Assembly: GCA_963746255.1 (NCBI GenBank)
Contig: CAVVAJ010000007.1
Span: forward strand, 1,116,001 to 1,180,000
Reading direction: 5' to 3'
Length of the DNA stretch: 64,000 nucleotides
From: DAOVXM01 sp963746255
Lineage (GTDB): Bacteria > Chloroflexota > Anaerolineae > Anaerolineales > UBA4823
Below are positions 45,701 to 55,333 of this stretch, piece by piece. Under the pieces are notes generated by a model. That model made no database searches. It was not told the origin of the DNA and worked only from the letters and a program-made list of their open reading frames with translations. Both the position numbers and the translations under genes were made by a program. How positions within the stretch are numbered: the first letter of the stretch is position 1; the number at the start of each line of letters is the position of its first letter.

Positions 45701-48499
45701 CTAGGATTGCGAGTGATTTCTTACTAGCCGAGTTTCTCCAGCTCGCCATCCAAAGGTTGCTAGAATTCCAATCGCTGCTCCTATCAGAGTAATTGCTATC
45801 ACTGCCCATGCGCCGTATTCATCTAATATGCTGCTGCTGCCCGGTAGATTTAGTGCTAGATAACTGTATGCAACTAGGCCACCGATCACAACCATAAATC
45901 CACCGCGGACACCCCATCGCACATGCCCTAATATTGATGCAAAGCGATAAGAGATATATGCGGTAATGAGGATTACCAAGGACGACATGAACCAATCCAT
46001 TAAATTCGGTCGACCGGGGAAATTTGTTTCTGGGATCGGGAGAATAATGGAAGTTTGAGTTGGTGTGGGTGAGGGAACTACCGTACCAGTAGGTTCCGGC
46101 ATAGGTGTAATTGTTTGGATGATGCCATTCTCGGGTGGGATATCGAACTGCAGGACCTCTGATTGTTTTGCTGGTTCGCTTTCGGCTCGAATTTCCATCG
46201 ATCCAGGTATTGTCACTTGAATTTTTGTTTGGGCAATGCCACCTTTTGTAGACGCAATTTGGGGAAACGCTGAAACTTCACTGCCATTTGTTAATATGAA
46301 ATTGACTAGGGTATTGTCTGGGACGGGATTCTCATTGCTGTCGAGAATTAAACCAGTACGAACCGGGATTATATCCCCTACTCTGTACACTTGAGTTGGT
46401 ACTTGTTCAGCAGTTGATGTCCCCTGATTGCTTTCTTGATCGGATATGTCAACTACTAATGGGATGGTTTGTTTAGGATCAGGTGCGGTTGCGGTGGCAA
46501 GATCGTATCCTGCACCTGGCACGGTTACTGGTGAACTTCCTGCCGGTTGGAGTTCCCGATACAACAACCGTGCTGCCACATCGATGAAACCAGAAGTGTG
46601 GCTGTAGAGTCCATAATAAGTGCTTATTTTCGAAATATCTGTCGCATCCAGATAATAGGGAGCATTGAAAGCGAATACAACGATCCGTTTACCTTGGATT
46701 AGATCTGGACGATCAGTCAGGAGTTTTTGTAATGTATCTGATAATGGAACATCCTGTTTGACATCCAACATTCCGAACACGATCCAATGGGCGCGCGTCA
46801 AATCGTTTTCGATCTGAAGATTGTCTAACTCTCCCTTCATAAAAACATCCAAATCATGATACGTGTAAGCTGAGAGGTTATACGGGATAGCTATTCCGGC
46901 AGCTTGCGGACCATATAGTCGAAGAACGGCTTGTCGGAAGTCCCCAACTTTGAGGATAGTATTTTCTTTGCAGTCACTACACTGCTTGAATGTTCGAGTG
47001 TCGCTGATAAACACTATACGATCGTTTTGATTTGGTGGATCAGGGATGGTCTCGGAGAGATCGGTTAATGATGGGCTAATCAAAGTCCCTGCATTTTGGG
47101 CCACATCGAATGTTGTTTGCTGAAACTGACCGACGTCTTCAAGACCGCTGAGCTGCGGAAGTGTATATGAGAGATTAAAGGTTGGGTAAAGCTGAAACTT
47201 CCGAGTTAATATGCGCAGGGCTAACTCATCTACTCGCTGAGCGAAGGCTGGGTCTTCCCGATATTTTTGGGCAAAGAATTCTAGTGTACTGACTACATCT
47301 GTATATTGATCGGTTTCAGTACTGCCGGTTATATCTCCTAAATAGATAATATCGTTTCCGGCTAAGAACGCATTTATCGCGACACGTCGGGCTTCGAACT
47401 CTTGTCCGGTGAGTTCGTAAAATTTCCGGACCGCTTGGCTGCCTATGTCGTCGCTGATCATGATTCCGCCAGCTTCGCGCCAGATAGCTATCGGTGCTAA
47501 ACTCATTAATTGATCGAATGCTTGCGGATCCAAACTAACTGGGCGGGTATTTGACCGTATATTTTCTTGGAGACCCTGGTAACGCACGTGAGATGTCATA
47601 AGACCGTCGACTGTGCTCTCTACCGTTGGAGCATCACCGGTTACCGCAAAGAATGGCGCTAGATCATATTTTTCCAACTGGTCTAACGATTTACGCACTG
47701 TGGCTACTTCATCCTCAGGTAGGCGATCAGCTCCGCCATTGCCCGGGAAATGTTTGGCGATTACTACGATTTGGTTATCACTACCTTTGTGGATCCCAGC
47801 AATATATGCACGGCCCATTTCACCAACCCAAAAAGGATTTCCACCGAATGAACGGGTGCCAAGGTCACTCGGGCTAAGTGTACGCGGTGCATCAAGAACA
47901 TCCAATGAAGGGTTCAGTAGTAGATTTATTCCGAGCGCTGAATACTCTGTACCGATTACGGCTCCCACTTGTTCAGCCAATTCCGGTGTCCAAGTTGCTC
48001 CAACCGCCATTTGGTTTGGCAGCTCGGTGAAACCCGAGATGATTACTTCATTCGGGTAGTCATTTGCTTCTATATCCGTACCGATAAATAGAGGGATATA
48101 GTGGAGTGGAAGGTCATCACTGAGCGGATTTCCGGAACGTTCCTGGATCACAGTCCAACGACTAATTTGAAGCTGGCGAATCATGTCTATGATGTCGCGA
48201 AGCTCATTCTGACTGTATGTAAAGTTATTATTGCTTGCCTTGAGTATCACTCCACCGAGATGATGGTTCACAACTAAATCGTGGATCTGTGAATTTGCTT
48301 CTACATCCATACTTTGAAAGGTTGTAACAAAAAGCTGCCCGACGCGTTCTTCGGGACTAAGACTTTCTAGCAATGCTAGCGCATTCTCCTCAGCAGAAGG
48401 TAGTTGGAAGGAAGGGGTGAATCCAAAACCATTGGTGGTTGGCGAAATCAATATGGTTAGAAGCAGCGTGACAACTAGCGAACGACTGAATAAGCGCAT
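45701..48499 (-). CDS. GH3-like (beta-N-acetylhexosaminidase-type) exported membrane protein
   Basis: 932 aa. Signal peptide at ~1-25, a GH3 N-terminal barrel at ~35-440 (LSPEERVGQLFVTTF, VIAKHFPGNGGADR, GLMTSHVRYQG, GGIMISDDIGSQAV with the expected nucleophile Asp), an uncharacterised ~300-residue middle part, an Ig-like region, a Thr/Pro linker and about three C-terminal transmembrane helices. NagZ enzymes have KHFPGHG followed by a D-S-H catalytic loop; here the loop reads GNGGADRLPEDE, so the Asp-His dyad is absent. The protein may be catalytically altered or inactive. Last gene of a minus-strand series. Confidence 0.82.
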   Translation of the reverse strand: MRLFSRSLVVTLLLTILISPTTNGFGFTPSFQLPSAEENALALLESLSPEERVGQLFVTTFQSMDVEANSQIHDLVVNHHLGGVILKASNNNFTYSQNELRDIIDMIRQLQISRWTVIQERSGNPLSDDLPLHYIPLFIGTDIEANDYPNEVIISGFTELPNQMAVGATWTPELAEQVGAVIGTEYSALGINLLLNPSLDVLDAPRTLSPSDLGTRSFGGNPFWVGEMGRAYIAGIHKGSDNQIVVIAKHFPGNGGADRLPEDEVATVRKSLDQLEKYDLAPFFAVTGDAPTVESTVDGLMTSHVRYQGLQENIRSNTRPVSLDPQAFDQLMSLAPIAIWREAGGIMISDDIGSQAVRKFYELTGQEFEARRVAINAFLAGNDIIYLGDITGSTETDQYTDVVSTLEFFAQKYREDPAFAQRVDELALRILTRKFQLYPTFNLSYTLPQLSGLEDVGQFQQTTFDVAQNAGTLISPSLTDLSETIPDPPNQNDRIVFISDTRTFKQCSDCKENTILKVGDFRQAVLRLYGPQAAGIAIPYNLSAYTYHDLDVFMKGELDNLQIENDLTRAHWIVFGMLDVKQDVPLSDTLQKLLTDRPDLIQGKRIVVFAFNAPYYLDATDISKISTYYGLYSHTSGFIDVAARLLYRELQPAGSSPVTVPGAGYDLATATAPDPKQTIPLVVDISDQESNQGTSTAEQVPTQVYRVGDIIPVRTGLILDSNENPVPDNTLVNFILTNGSEVSAFPQIASTKGGIAQTKIQVTIPGSMEIRAESEPAKQSEVLQFDIPPENGIIQTITPMPEPTGTVVPSPTPTQTSIILPIPETNFPGRPNLMDWFMSSLVILITAYISYRFASILGHVRWGVRGGFMVVIGGLVAYSYLALNLPGSSSILDEYGAWAVIAITLIGAAIGILATFGWRAGETRLVRNHSQS

Positions 48500-48547
48500 T
48501 GTAGTATTACTTTGTTCCCAATAAGATTTGGTAGACAGGTTTACTAT

Positions 48548-49396
48548 TTAACCAATATTGCTGCCTAGAATATGATGCGTTTCTTCTTCAATAATCTCGT
48601 GTAATAACCTTCGTCGATCATTTCCAGTCAACAGTTCTAGGCTTCGGATTCTTAGCGGGTCAATTTCGAAGCGCAGCAAATCAAGTTCTTCATGAGTCGG
48701 AAGAGGTGTTTCTTGTATGTCAGGAGCAATCTCTAGTTCGAACCCGGTTCGGCTCTTTATCTTCTCAATTGTCGCTCCGGGATGGTTGCTTATTAAACGC
48801 ATCCGTCCATTAGCAAAATCAAATTGGCCTAAATCTGACACAAGATATCTTGGACCTTGTCCACGCACGCGTTGTTGTGAATGCCCTAAACCCGAAGTGA
48901 TATCTAATTTTGATACGAAAGTGATTTTTGAGTGGCGTGGAACGTAGAAATAGATATCGTCTAAATATGTCGTAACGTCCGGGATGCCCCCGGTTCCAGG
49001 CAGTTTCATGCGTGGCAAACCTCTGGTGAGATATTTTCGACCGAAGGCGATATTATTTGTATTTCCATGACAGTCAACCTGCCCTGGTCGAAAGAACTCC
49101 TTCGGTTTTAGGGTCGTTAGCACCTCTGTTATGGCTCGCACAAAGCCAACGTTTGAGAGTGATCGATCCAGCCAAAGCTGTTCAATGTTCGTTAGCCCAA
49201 GGGGCGCTGGATAACGGCACATGCTTTGCCCTATAGCAGATGCAAAATACAGGCCAGGGGCATGTGTATGCCTTGCCAGAAGGTATCCTGCCGCAACAAG
49301 CGGGGTCGCAATACCTTGAGCAACTGTCTCACCATCTAAAATTTGCCTCGAGATACAGGTGACCATGATCTCGTCAATTGTGATGTCCGTTGTCAT
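48548..49396 (-). CDS. CoA-transferase beta-subunit-like protein (GctB/IpdB type)
   Basis: 282 aa. Similar to the beta subunits of glutaconate CoA-transferase and the IpdB ring-opening hydrolase: VTCISRQILDGETVAQGIAT, PLVAAGYLLARHTHAPGLYF, DCHGNTNNIAFGRKYLTRGL, KLPGTGGIPDVTTYLDDIYF. These act as heterodimers with an alpha subunit, which is not encoded next to it or elsewhere in the window. It follows the threonine dehydratase-like gene by 21 nt. Substrate cannot be assigned. Confidence 0.8.
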   Translation of the reverse strand: MTTDITIDEIMVTCISRQILDGETVAQGIATPLVAAGYLLARHTHAPGLYFASAIGQSMCRYPAPLGLTNIEQLWLDRSLSNVGFVRAITEVLTTLKPKEFFRPGQVDCHGNTNNIAFGRKYLTRGLPRMKLPGTGGIPDVTTYLDDIYFYVPRHSKITFVSKLDITSGLGHSQQRVRGQGPRYLVSDLGQFDFANGRMRLISNHPGATIEKIKSRTGFELEIAPDIQETPLPTHEELDLLRFEIDPLRIRSLELLTGNDRRRLLHEIIEEETHHILGSNIG

Positions 49397-49417
49397 TCTG
49401 TCACTTATGTCAAATCT

Positions 49418-50404
49418 CTAATTCTCATTTAACTCTTCTATTGTCCATTCCCGATTGATAATCCGCTGGTGCAAGCTTGGTGAAATATTACCACCAGAAA
49501 GAATTAAAACCACTGGTCTATCGCTGATCTTCCCGCTGATTACGGCAGCAAGGGCGGTCGCCGCTGATCCTTCAATTTTTTCATTGTAAGAATTCCAAGC
49601 TAGCGAGATTGCATCAGCAATTTCTTTTTCTGAAACTAGAATAAGATCATCGGCGTATTTCTTAATTATCGGAATCGTTACGGAATTCCATTCAACCGCT
49701 CCGGAAAGGCCGTCAGCAATTGTTGGTAGATCGGCGACATTTTCTTGGGTTTCATGGTGAAAGATCGAATACATAAATGCAGAAGACTCAGATTGAACAC
49801 CAACCATCCTGATCTGTCCAGAGTGGCGTTCTGGGCTTTTTAGGGCAATGCACAAACCGGAAATTAAACCACCTCCACTGGTTGGAACAATCCAAGTGGT
49901 TTGGTTGTGACGGTCGATAAAATTGGGGTCATCCATAACTTCCAAGCCAATTGTTCCTTGACCCGCGATAACTTGTCCATCGTTATAAGGGGAAATCCAA
50001 ATCATATCTTCTTTCTGGGCGAAAGTCCGACCTGCTTCCTCAGCCTGGTCGAAACCTCCATCTACTAAACGAATCTCTGCGCCTAGTTCTGTTATCGCGG
50101 ATAATTTCTCGCGCACAGCGTGCTTCGATGCAAACACAATGACTCTTGTATTTGCGATTTGACCGGCTAGTGCGACACCTTGACCATGGTTCCCAGCAGA
50201 TGCAGTTACAATCCCTCTTCCTAGTTCCCAATCTTGCAGTGATAGCACTTTATTTATCGCGCCACGAGCTTTGAACGATCCCGTGACTTGATGATTTTCC
50301 CACTTGATGTAAATCAAGTTTTCTGGATCGTAAGTCAGAGGTGTCAGGTTAGTATATGCGGCAATTCTTTGCTGGGCCTCAATTAGCCAGTTGTATGGAA
50401 TCAT
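49418..50404 (-). CDS. Threonine ammonia-lyase / serine-threonine dehydratase family
   Basis: 328 aa PLP fold type II enzyme. The PLP Lys lies in NHQVTGSFKARGAINKVL (~38), the Asn/Gly loop in TASAGNHGQGVALAGQI, and the phosphate-binding loop in PTSGGGLISG. No ACT regulatory domain, so it fits catabolic threonine dehydratase or a serine/threonine racemase-like enzyme. The ATG at 50404 has no clear SD. Neighbour of a CoA-transferase-like gene and a GDPD gene. Confidence 0.86.
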   Translation of the reverse strand: MIPYNWLIEAQQRIAAYTNLTPLTYDPENLIYIKWENHQVTGSFKARGAINKVLSLQDWELGRGIVTASAGNHGQGVALAGQIANTRVIVFASKHAVREKLSAITELGAEIRLVDGGFDQAEEAGRTFAQKEDMIWISPYNDGQVIAGQGTIGLEVMDDPNFIDRHNQTTWIVPTSGGGLISGLCIALKSPERHSGQIRMVGVQSESSAFMYSIFHHETQENVADLPTIADGLSGAVEWNSVTIPIIKKYADDLILVSEKEIADAISLAWNSYNEKIEGSAATALAAVISGKISDRPVVLILSGGNISPSLHQRIINREWTIEELNEN

Positions 50405-50426
50405 TGGATTGTGTTCATAGAATTTC

Positions 50427-51230
50427 TTAATTTTGAATGGGGTTGATGGGTTCTGGATTTGTAGGTATGATACCCTGTTGTTGATTTAAGACTTGCTTCG
50501 CAAGTAAAGGATCATCTGTGAAAATGCCATCGACTCCGATGTCAAACATGTTTTGGATATCAGATACATGATTGATGGTGTATGCGTGAACCCTTTTATT
50601 GTGTTTATGTGCGGCTCTGATCAGCCCTCGAGTGATGTCTTTATAATCGGGATGAATTGCTTCATGTGATAGCCGATTTACCCAATGAGATCTCGGGATA
50701 GCGCCATTTTTGCCAGGAAGACACAGCAGTCCAATAGGCACTTCTGGCAATATCTTCTTTATTTTTAGAAGGGCTATGGGATTGAATGATGAAAATAGAA
50801 TGAAGTCTTCCATACTACATTCACGAACTATCGTGGCCACTTTTTCCGGTAGGTTATTGAATAAAGAAGCATAATTTGTCAATTCGATATTGATTGGAAT
50901 TCTCTTGGCCATCTTTAATAGCACTTCTTCTAATGTTGGTACCATTTCTCCTGTGAACTGGGCGTCGTAGTGAACGCCAGCATCCAACTGCTTAATTTCG
51001 ACTAATCTCTTATCTGCTACCTTCCCAGTACCATCTGTCGTTCGGTCAACAGTTTGGTCGTGGATCACCACTACATGTCCATCGGCAGTCATTTTGACAT
51101 CGAGCTCAATAGCATCGGCTTGTTGTTTGATGGCGATTTCAAATGCGGCCAGAGTATTTTCTGGTGCATAACGGCTAGCTCCCCGATGTGCGAATAATGC
51201 CGGGCGTGGTAATTGTTCAATCATGCCCAT
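50427..51230 (-). CDS. Glycerophosphodiester phosphodiesterase
   Basis: About 267 aa. Hydrolyses glycerophosphodiesters to glycerol-3-phosphate and an alcohol. Signature residues: LFAHRGASRYAPENTLAAFE (His, Arg, Glu), IELDVKMTADGHVVVIHDQT (Glu, Asp, His) and the C-terminal GVDGIFTDDPLL. No signal peptide, so cytoplasmic (UgpQ type). Starts are ambiguous: TTG 51251, ATG 51230 or ATG 51224. Confidence 0.93.
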   Translation of the reverse strand: MGMIEQLPRPALFAHRGASRYAPENTLAAFEIAIKQQADAIELDVKMTADGHVVVIHDQTVDRTTDGTGKVADKRLVEIKQLDAGVHYDAQFTGEMVPTLEEVLLKMAKRIPINIELTNYASLFNNLPEKVATIVRECSMEDFILFSSFNPIALLKIKKILPEVPIGLLCLPGKNGAIPRSHWVNRLSHEAIHPDYKDITRGLIRAAHKHNKRVHAYTINHVSDIQNMFDIGVDGIFTDDPLLAKQVLNQQQGIIPTNPEPINPIQN

Positions 51231-51282
51231 GTTGATGTTTCTCAAATTCAATTAATTTGGTGTATTTTTCCAGAGCTTTGGA

Positions 51283-52629
51283 TTATAAATCCACAAAATA
51301 TGATAGAGCTGCTCTGTCTATCAGGTCTTCGGACATGGTAGGTTCAATAGACAGATAGCGCGAAATATCAATAATTTGATCACAAAGATCACGTGGGTGG
51401 TTGGCACGTAATTTACGGTCGCGTTTTATATACCATTCCTGCAGAAGGTAAGCAAGACCGCCATCGTTGTAAGTAATACCTTTCTGTGAAGTCACTCGTT
51501 TAAATATCTCTCGAAAGTCCTCAAAGGATGGATCTGAGACTTTGATTTTGTGGCGCAACCGTCGTAAAAACGCTTCGTCAACGAGGTCTCGTGGTGGAAG
51601 ATTGGTTGAGAATACCACCGTTACATCAAATGGCACCTCCATTTTTTTACCGGTATGGAGGGTTAAGTAATCTATTCTATTCTCCAAGGGAACTATCCAG
51701 CGATTGAGTAAATCTCTTGGGCGAATCTGCTGCCGACCAAAATCATCAATGAGCAAAATTCCGCCATTCGCTTTTACTTGGAACGGCGCCTCGTAGTAAA
51801 GATTCGTATCATCAAATACGAGGTCAAGACCTTCCATGTTTAGCTCGCCACCGACTACAATAAATGGTCTGCGAATCCTAACCCAACGTGGATCACGATG
51901 AATACTGGATCTAAGCGAGCCGGTGCCGAGATGTGTGGTTTCATCATTTGGCACAAGCTTGTGGTTAACTGCATCGTAAAGTTTAACGACCTGACCGTCA
52001 ATATAAATCGCGTAAGGAATATACATTGTCTCGCTAAGGGTCATGTTGCCGAGAGCATGAGCGATACTTGTTTTCCCATTCCCGGGTGGTCCATACAGAA
52101 ATATCGACGTGCCTGAATTTACTGCTGGTCCAATGCGTTCGAATATTGCGTCTGATAGGACCAGATGAGCAAGGTTTTCACGAAGAGAGAAATCGGTAAC
52201 GAGTTTTCTACCAAAACTTTGCCGTAGGATAGCTTCTGTATAGCCACCGAATGGAACGGGAGCCGGTCCCGCATACTGGCTGCGCTGGAGGGCTTCATGC
52301 GCACGATTATTACCCTCCCCAGTAATGGAATATTGGTATGAGCCCTCGCCCACACCGCGGTTTTGGGCTGAACGGATTTCAACTAATTTCTCCCGTTTCA
52401 GAGCCTCCATGATCTGGTCAACTACTCCTTGAAATGGGAGGGCAATTTCCTCTGCTACTTTGAATCCGCTCATATAGCCCTGAAAGTACAAGATCTTGAG
52501 CGCCAAATCTTGCAGCCAAAGCGCTGGCAGCCCGGTGGCCTCAATGCTTTTTACTGGCCGAGGAATGAATGTATTTCGGCTCTGTTTTTTTTGAATTGGC
52601 GAATCGGATGAAATGCGGCGGCTTGTCAT
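51283..52629 (-). CDS. AAA-family ATPase with N-terminal winged-helix-like region
   Basis: 448 aa. The N-terminal ~100 residues (LALKILYFQGYMSGFKVAEE ... MEALKREKLVEIRS) look like a winged helix. The AAA core has Walker A in YGPPGNGKTSIAHAL (~180), Walker B in GGILLIDDFGRQ and sensor 1 in VVFSTNLPP. It is not a helicase or protease subunit I can name. The start ATG at 52629 has GGAG 5 nt upstream. It heads the minus-strand series AAA-GDPD-dehydratase-CoA-transferase-GH3. Confidence 0.86.
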   Translation of the reverse strand: MTSRRISSDSPIQKKQSRNTFIPRPVKSIEATGLPALWLQDLALKILYFQGYMSGFKVAEEIALPFQGVVDQIMEALKREKLVEIRSAQNRGVGEGSYQYSITGEGNNRAHEALQRSQYAGPAPVPFGGYTEAILRQSFGRKLVTDFSLRENLAHLVLSDAIFERIGPAVNSGTSIFLYGPPGNGKTSIAHALGNMTLSETMYIPYAIYIDGQVVKLYDAVNHKLVPNDETTHLGTGSLRSSIHRDPRWVRIRRPFIVVGGELNMEGLDLVFDDTNLYYEAPFQVKANGGILLIDDFGRQQIRPRDLLNRWIVPLENRIDYLTLHTGKKMEVPFDVTVVFSTNLPPRDLVDEAFLRRLRHKIKVSDPSFEDFREIFKRVTSQKGITYNDGGLAYLLQEWYIKRDRKLRANHPRDLCDQIIDISRYLSIEPTMSEDLIDRAALSYFVDL

Positions 52630-52667
52630 GGACACTCCGTATTTATATGAATTCGAGTACTAACAAA

Positions 52668-52676
52668 ATTATAGCA
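52668..52676 (-). promoter_or_regulatory. Extended -10 promoter of the AAA ATPase gene
   Basis: On the minus strand TGC followed by TATAAT, 32 nt leader before the ATG. Confidence 0.6.
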
Positions 52677-52739
52677 TGTACTCTATCAGACAGTTATGTT
52701 AAGTGAATAATCTCGTCTAGTCGTGTTGCCCGAAAAAGG

Positions 52740-52745
52740 TATAAT
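52740..52745 (+). promoter_or_regulatory. -10 box giving a leaderless glycosyltransferase transcript
   Basis: TATAAT ends 6 nt before the ATG at 52752, so the predicted +1 is the A of the start codon. No SD is present. Confidence 0.6.
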
Positions 52746-52751
52746 CTCGGA

Positions 52752-53435
52752 ATGGAAATTACGGTTCTCATTCCAGTTTACAACGAAAAGAACACTATCG
52801 AAGAGATAATAAATCGGGTCCATGCCACAAAAATACCGTCTGAGATCCTGATCGTGGATGATGGTTCATCGGACGGGACACGTGCGGTCCTTGAGAAGCT
52901 CGATGGTCAAGGTATGATCCGCGTTCTTTTCCATGAACAAAATCAAGGCAAAGGCGCTGCCCTGCGGACTGGATTTAAAGAAGTCCGGGGAGATGTAATC
53001 ATCATTCAGGATGCAGATCTTGAGTATGATCCCCGTGAGTATGCGAATTTGCTACGACCAATTGAAGAAGGACTTGCGGATGTCGTTTTCGGGTCAAGGT
53101 TTTTAGGTGGCGCTCGTCGTCCGATTTTGTTTTGGAATATGGTTGCGAATAAGATGCTTACCTTCGTGACGAACATTCTATACAATAATATCCTTACCGA
53201 TATGGAAACTGGCTACAAAGTATTCCGTCGGGAAGTTATCGAGGATATGCCATTGCACGCTCGTCATTTTGAATTCGAACCCGAATTTACGGCAAAGGTT
53301 TTAAAACGCCAAGAAAGAATTTACGAAGTACCAATCTCATTTACCCCACGTTATTACAGTGAGGGCAAAAAGATAAAATCCAAGGATGCATTCATCGCCT
53401 TGTGGGCGCTCATAAAATATCGTTTTGTCGATTGA
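52752..53435 (+). CDS. Family 2 glycosyltransferase (polyprenyl-phosphate mannose/glucose synthase type)
   Basis: 227 aa. The GT2 core starts at once: MEITVLIPVYNEKNTIEEII, then ILIVDDGSSDGTRAVLE and the metal-binding QDADLEYDPREYANLL. The tail is like DPM1-type enzymes (FGSRFLGGARR, TDMETGYKVFRREV), without transmembrane helices. Likely charges a polyprenyl phosphate with a sugar on the cytoplasmic side. Probably leaderless. Confidence 0.92.
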   Translation: MEITVLIPVYNEKNTIEEIINRVHATKIPSEILIVDDGSSDGTRAVLEKLDGQGMIRVLFHEQNQGKGAALRTGFKEVRGDVIIIQDADLEYDPREYANLLRPIEEGLADVVFGSRFLGGARRPILFWNMVANKMLTFVTNILYNNILTDMETGYKVFRREVIEDMPLHARHFEFEPEFTAKVLKRQERIYEVPISFTPRYYSEGKKIKSKDAFIALWALIKYRFVD

Positions 53436-53478
53436 CAACTATATATTAGATGGCTCTCATTATTGGCAATCATCACCC

Positions 53479-55161
53479 CTATTGAGTAGCTTTGATATCC
53501 TGAACATTCAGCTGCAGCCGCTTCTCACCAAGATACTCGTTTTCTTCAAAGATGTAGAGCAAATCGATATTCCCCGGCATCATTTGGTGCCAATTGCCTT
53601 GCCGGAATGCGATCGCATCATAGACTGCTTTTCCATCAGAAACAAGCAGTTTTAGATGGGCTCCGTCCCTTCCCACCTGACGTGAATTGACAACCTTTAC
53701 ATTCCTAGACGCTAATTGGACGCGCGGATTAGCATACCCAGTGGGTTCTAACCATCCAAGGTATTCGACCATCTCGGAGTCTAGTTCTTCTAAGGGCAAC
53801 TCGAGATCTGCAGATAGAGTTGGACGCAGGTCTTCTCCGGCGAGCTGTTGGGAAGCAGTAGTGTTCAATCGGGAAATAAGTTCAGGTAAGTTTTCATTTT
53901 CTACTGTAAAACCTGCTGCTGCTGCATGTCCACCATAGCGGACCAATATATCTGCACATTCATCTAAGGCGTTAGTGATATGGAATTCAGGGATGCTCCT
54001 GCATGAAGCGCGTGTGAAATTGTCCTCTACATATCCAACGATTGATGGGCGGTAATACTTTTCCGTTAATCGTGACGCCACCAGTCCCACCACCCCCGGG
54101 TTGTAATCATGATCTGCGACGAACAGCAAACAACTATCCTCTAATTGTTTATCAGAAAATCGTTCTTCTGCATTCTTCTGGATATCCCTGGTGATTTGCT
54201 GTCTTTTCTTGTTTTGAATCTCAAGCTGCTGTGCTAGTGTAGCTGCCCGCGCAATATCTGGTGTGAGTAGCAAATCATAAGCATCTAATGCAGTTTCTAA
54301 TCTACCGGCAGCGTTAATTCTTGGCCCCAAAGAGAACCCGATATGTGATGCTTGTATTTCGTTTGCATGCAGGCCGGAGACACCCATCAAAGCTTGCAGA
54401 CCTTGGCGTCGGGGCTGTCGTAATCTTTTGATACCTTCGCTGACCAACCAGCGATTCTCTCCAATCAAAGGAACCAAATCTGCCACAGTACCGATAGCAA
54501 CTAGGTCTAAGAATTCGGTCGCATCATAACTGTCGAGCAATGCCGAAAGCAGTTTATACGCTACACCAACGCCAGCCAGGTTCTTTTCTGGATAGTTATC
54601 TCCAACTTGCTTGGGATTTATGATTGCATCGGCTTGCGGAAGCTTATCGCCCGGGTGATGGTGATCGGTTATGATCAGGCTCATACCTAGCTGCCGGGCG
54701 AATTCTGCCTCTATGAGTGAACGGATCCCGCAATCCACCGTTATAATCAGTTCTGTCCCGTCCGCATGTAATTTTTCTATTGCATCTGTGTTAAGACCAT
54801 AACCATCGTCAAATCGATTAGGTATATATCCGTGAACATTTGCGCCTAGTTTTGCCAACCCGAGAACAAGCAGAGCGGTCGCGCAAACTCCGTCAGCATC
54901 ATAATCTCCGTAAACAGCAATATGCTCATCCTGCCTGATAGCAAATCTGACCCTATCTATTGCCTCGCTCATCGATAAGAGATTGGTGGGCTCGGTGCCG
55001 TTTGGAGGCTTGATTTCCAAGAATCTACGTGCACTTTCGGCAGTAGAATAACCGCGGTTATAGAGGATTTGGCGCAGCACCGGCGGATAACCATGCAGTG
55101 CTGTATCAGCTTCTGGTGGTAATTTAATCGGGATAACCCAGCGTTTTTCTTGTAAGGTCAT
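53479..55161 (-). CDS. recJ: Single-stranded-DNA-specific exonuclease RecJ
   Basis: 560 aa, 5'-3' exonuclease for recombination and mismatch repair. DHH-superfamily motifs: AVYGDYDADGVCATALLVLG, IITVDCGIRS, LIITDHHHPGDKLPQ, then the DHHA1 part with YGGHAAAAGFTVENENLPEL, and the C-terminal OB-like region (QLASRNVKVVNSRQVGRDGA). Length is normal. Convergent with the glycosyltransferase gene over 43 bp. Confidence 0.96.
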   Translation of the reverse strand: MTLQEKRWVIPIKLPPEADTALHGYPPVLRQILYNRGYSTAESARRFLEIKPPNGTEPTNLLSMSEAIDRVRFAIRQDEHIAVYGDYDADGVCATALLVLGLAKLGANVHGYIPNRFDDGYGLNTDAIEKLHADGTELIITVDCGIRSLIEAEFARQLGMSLIITDHHHPGDKLPQADAIINPKQVGDNYPEKNLAGVGVAYKLLSALLDSYDATEFLDLVAIGTVADLVPLIGENRWLVSEGIKRLRQPRRQGLQALMGVSGLHANEIQASHIGFSLGPRINAAGRLETALDAYDLLLTPDIARAATLAQQLEIQNKKRQQITRDIQKNAEERFSDKQLEDSCLLFVADHDYNPGVVGLVASRLTEKYYRPSIVGYVEDNFTRASCRSIPEFHITNALDECADILVRYGGHAAAAGFTVENENLPELISRLNTTASQQLAGEDLRPTLSADLELPLEELDSEMVEYLGWLEPTGYANPRVQLASRNVKVVNSRQVGRDGAHLKLLVSDGKAVYDAIAFRQGNWHQMMPGNIDLLYIFEENEYLGEKRLQLNVQDIKATQ

Positions 55162-55222
55162 AGGTAGTAAGAATCCTACTGTTATAAGAAATCCGGATTT
55201 GCTCAGATAAGCATGTATGCAG

Positions 55223-55231
55223 AGTATAGCA
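55223..55231 (-). promoter_or_regulatory. Extended -10 promoter of recJ
   Basis: On the minus strand TGC followed by TATACT, ~55 nt leader. Confidence 0.5.
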
Positions 55232-55333
55232 TAGGAAGGAAAGACTGAATTCCAGCGGTGGATAGTTTCAGCCTTTCAGTTGGGATATCCACTAGTTGAC
55301 GGCTCATTTAAACACTGCTATGATCAGAACGGT

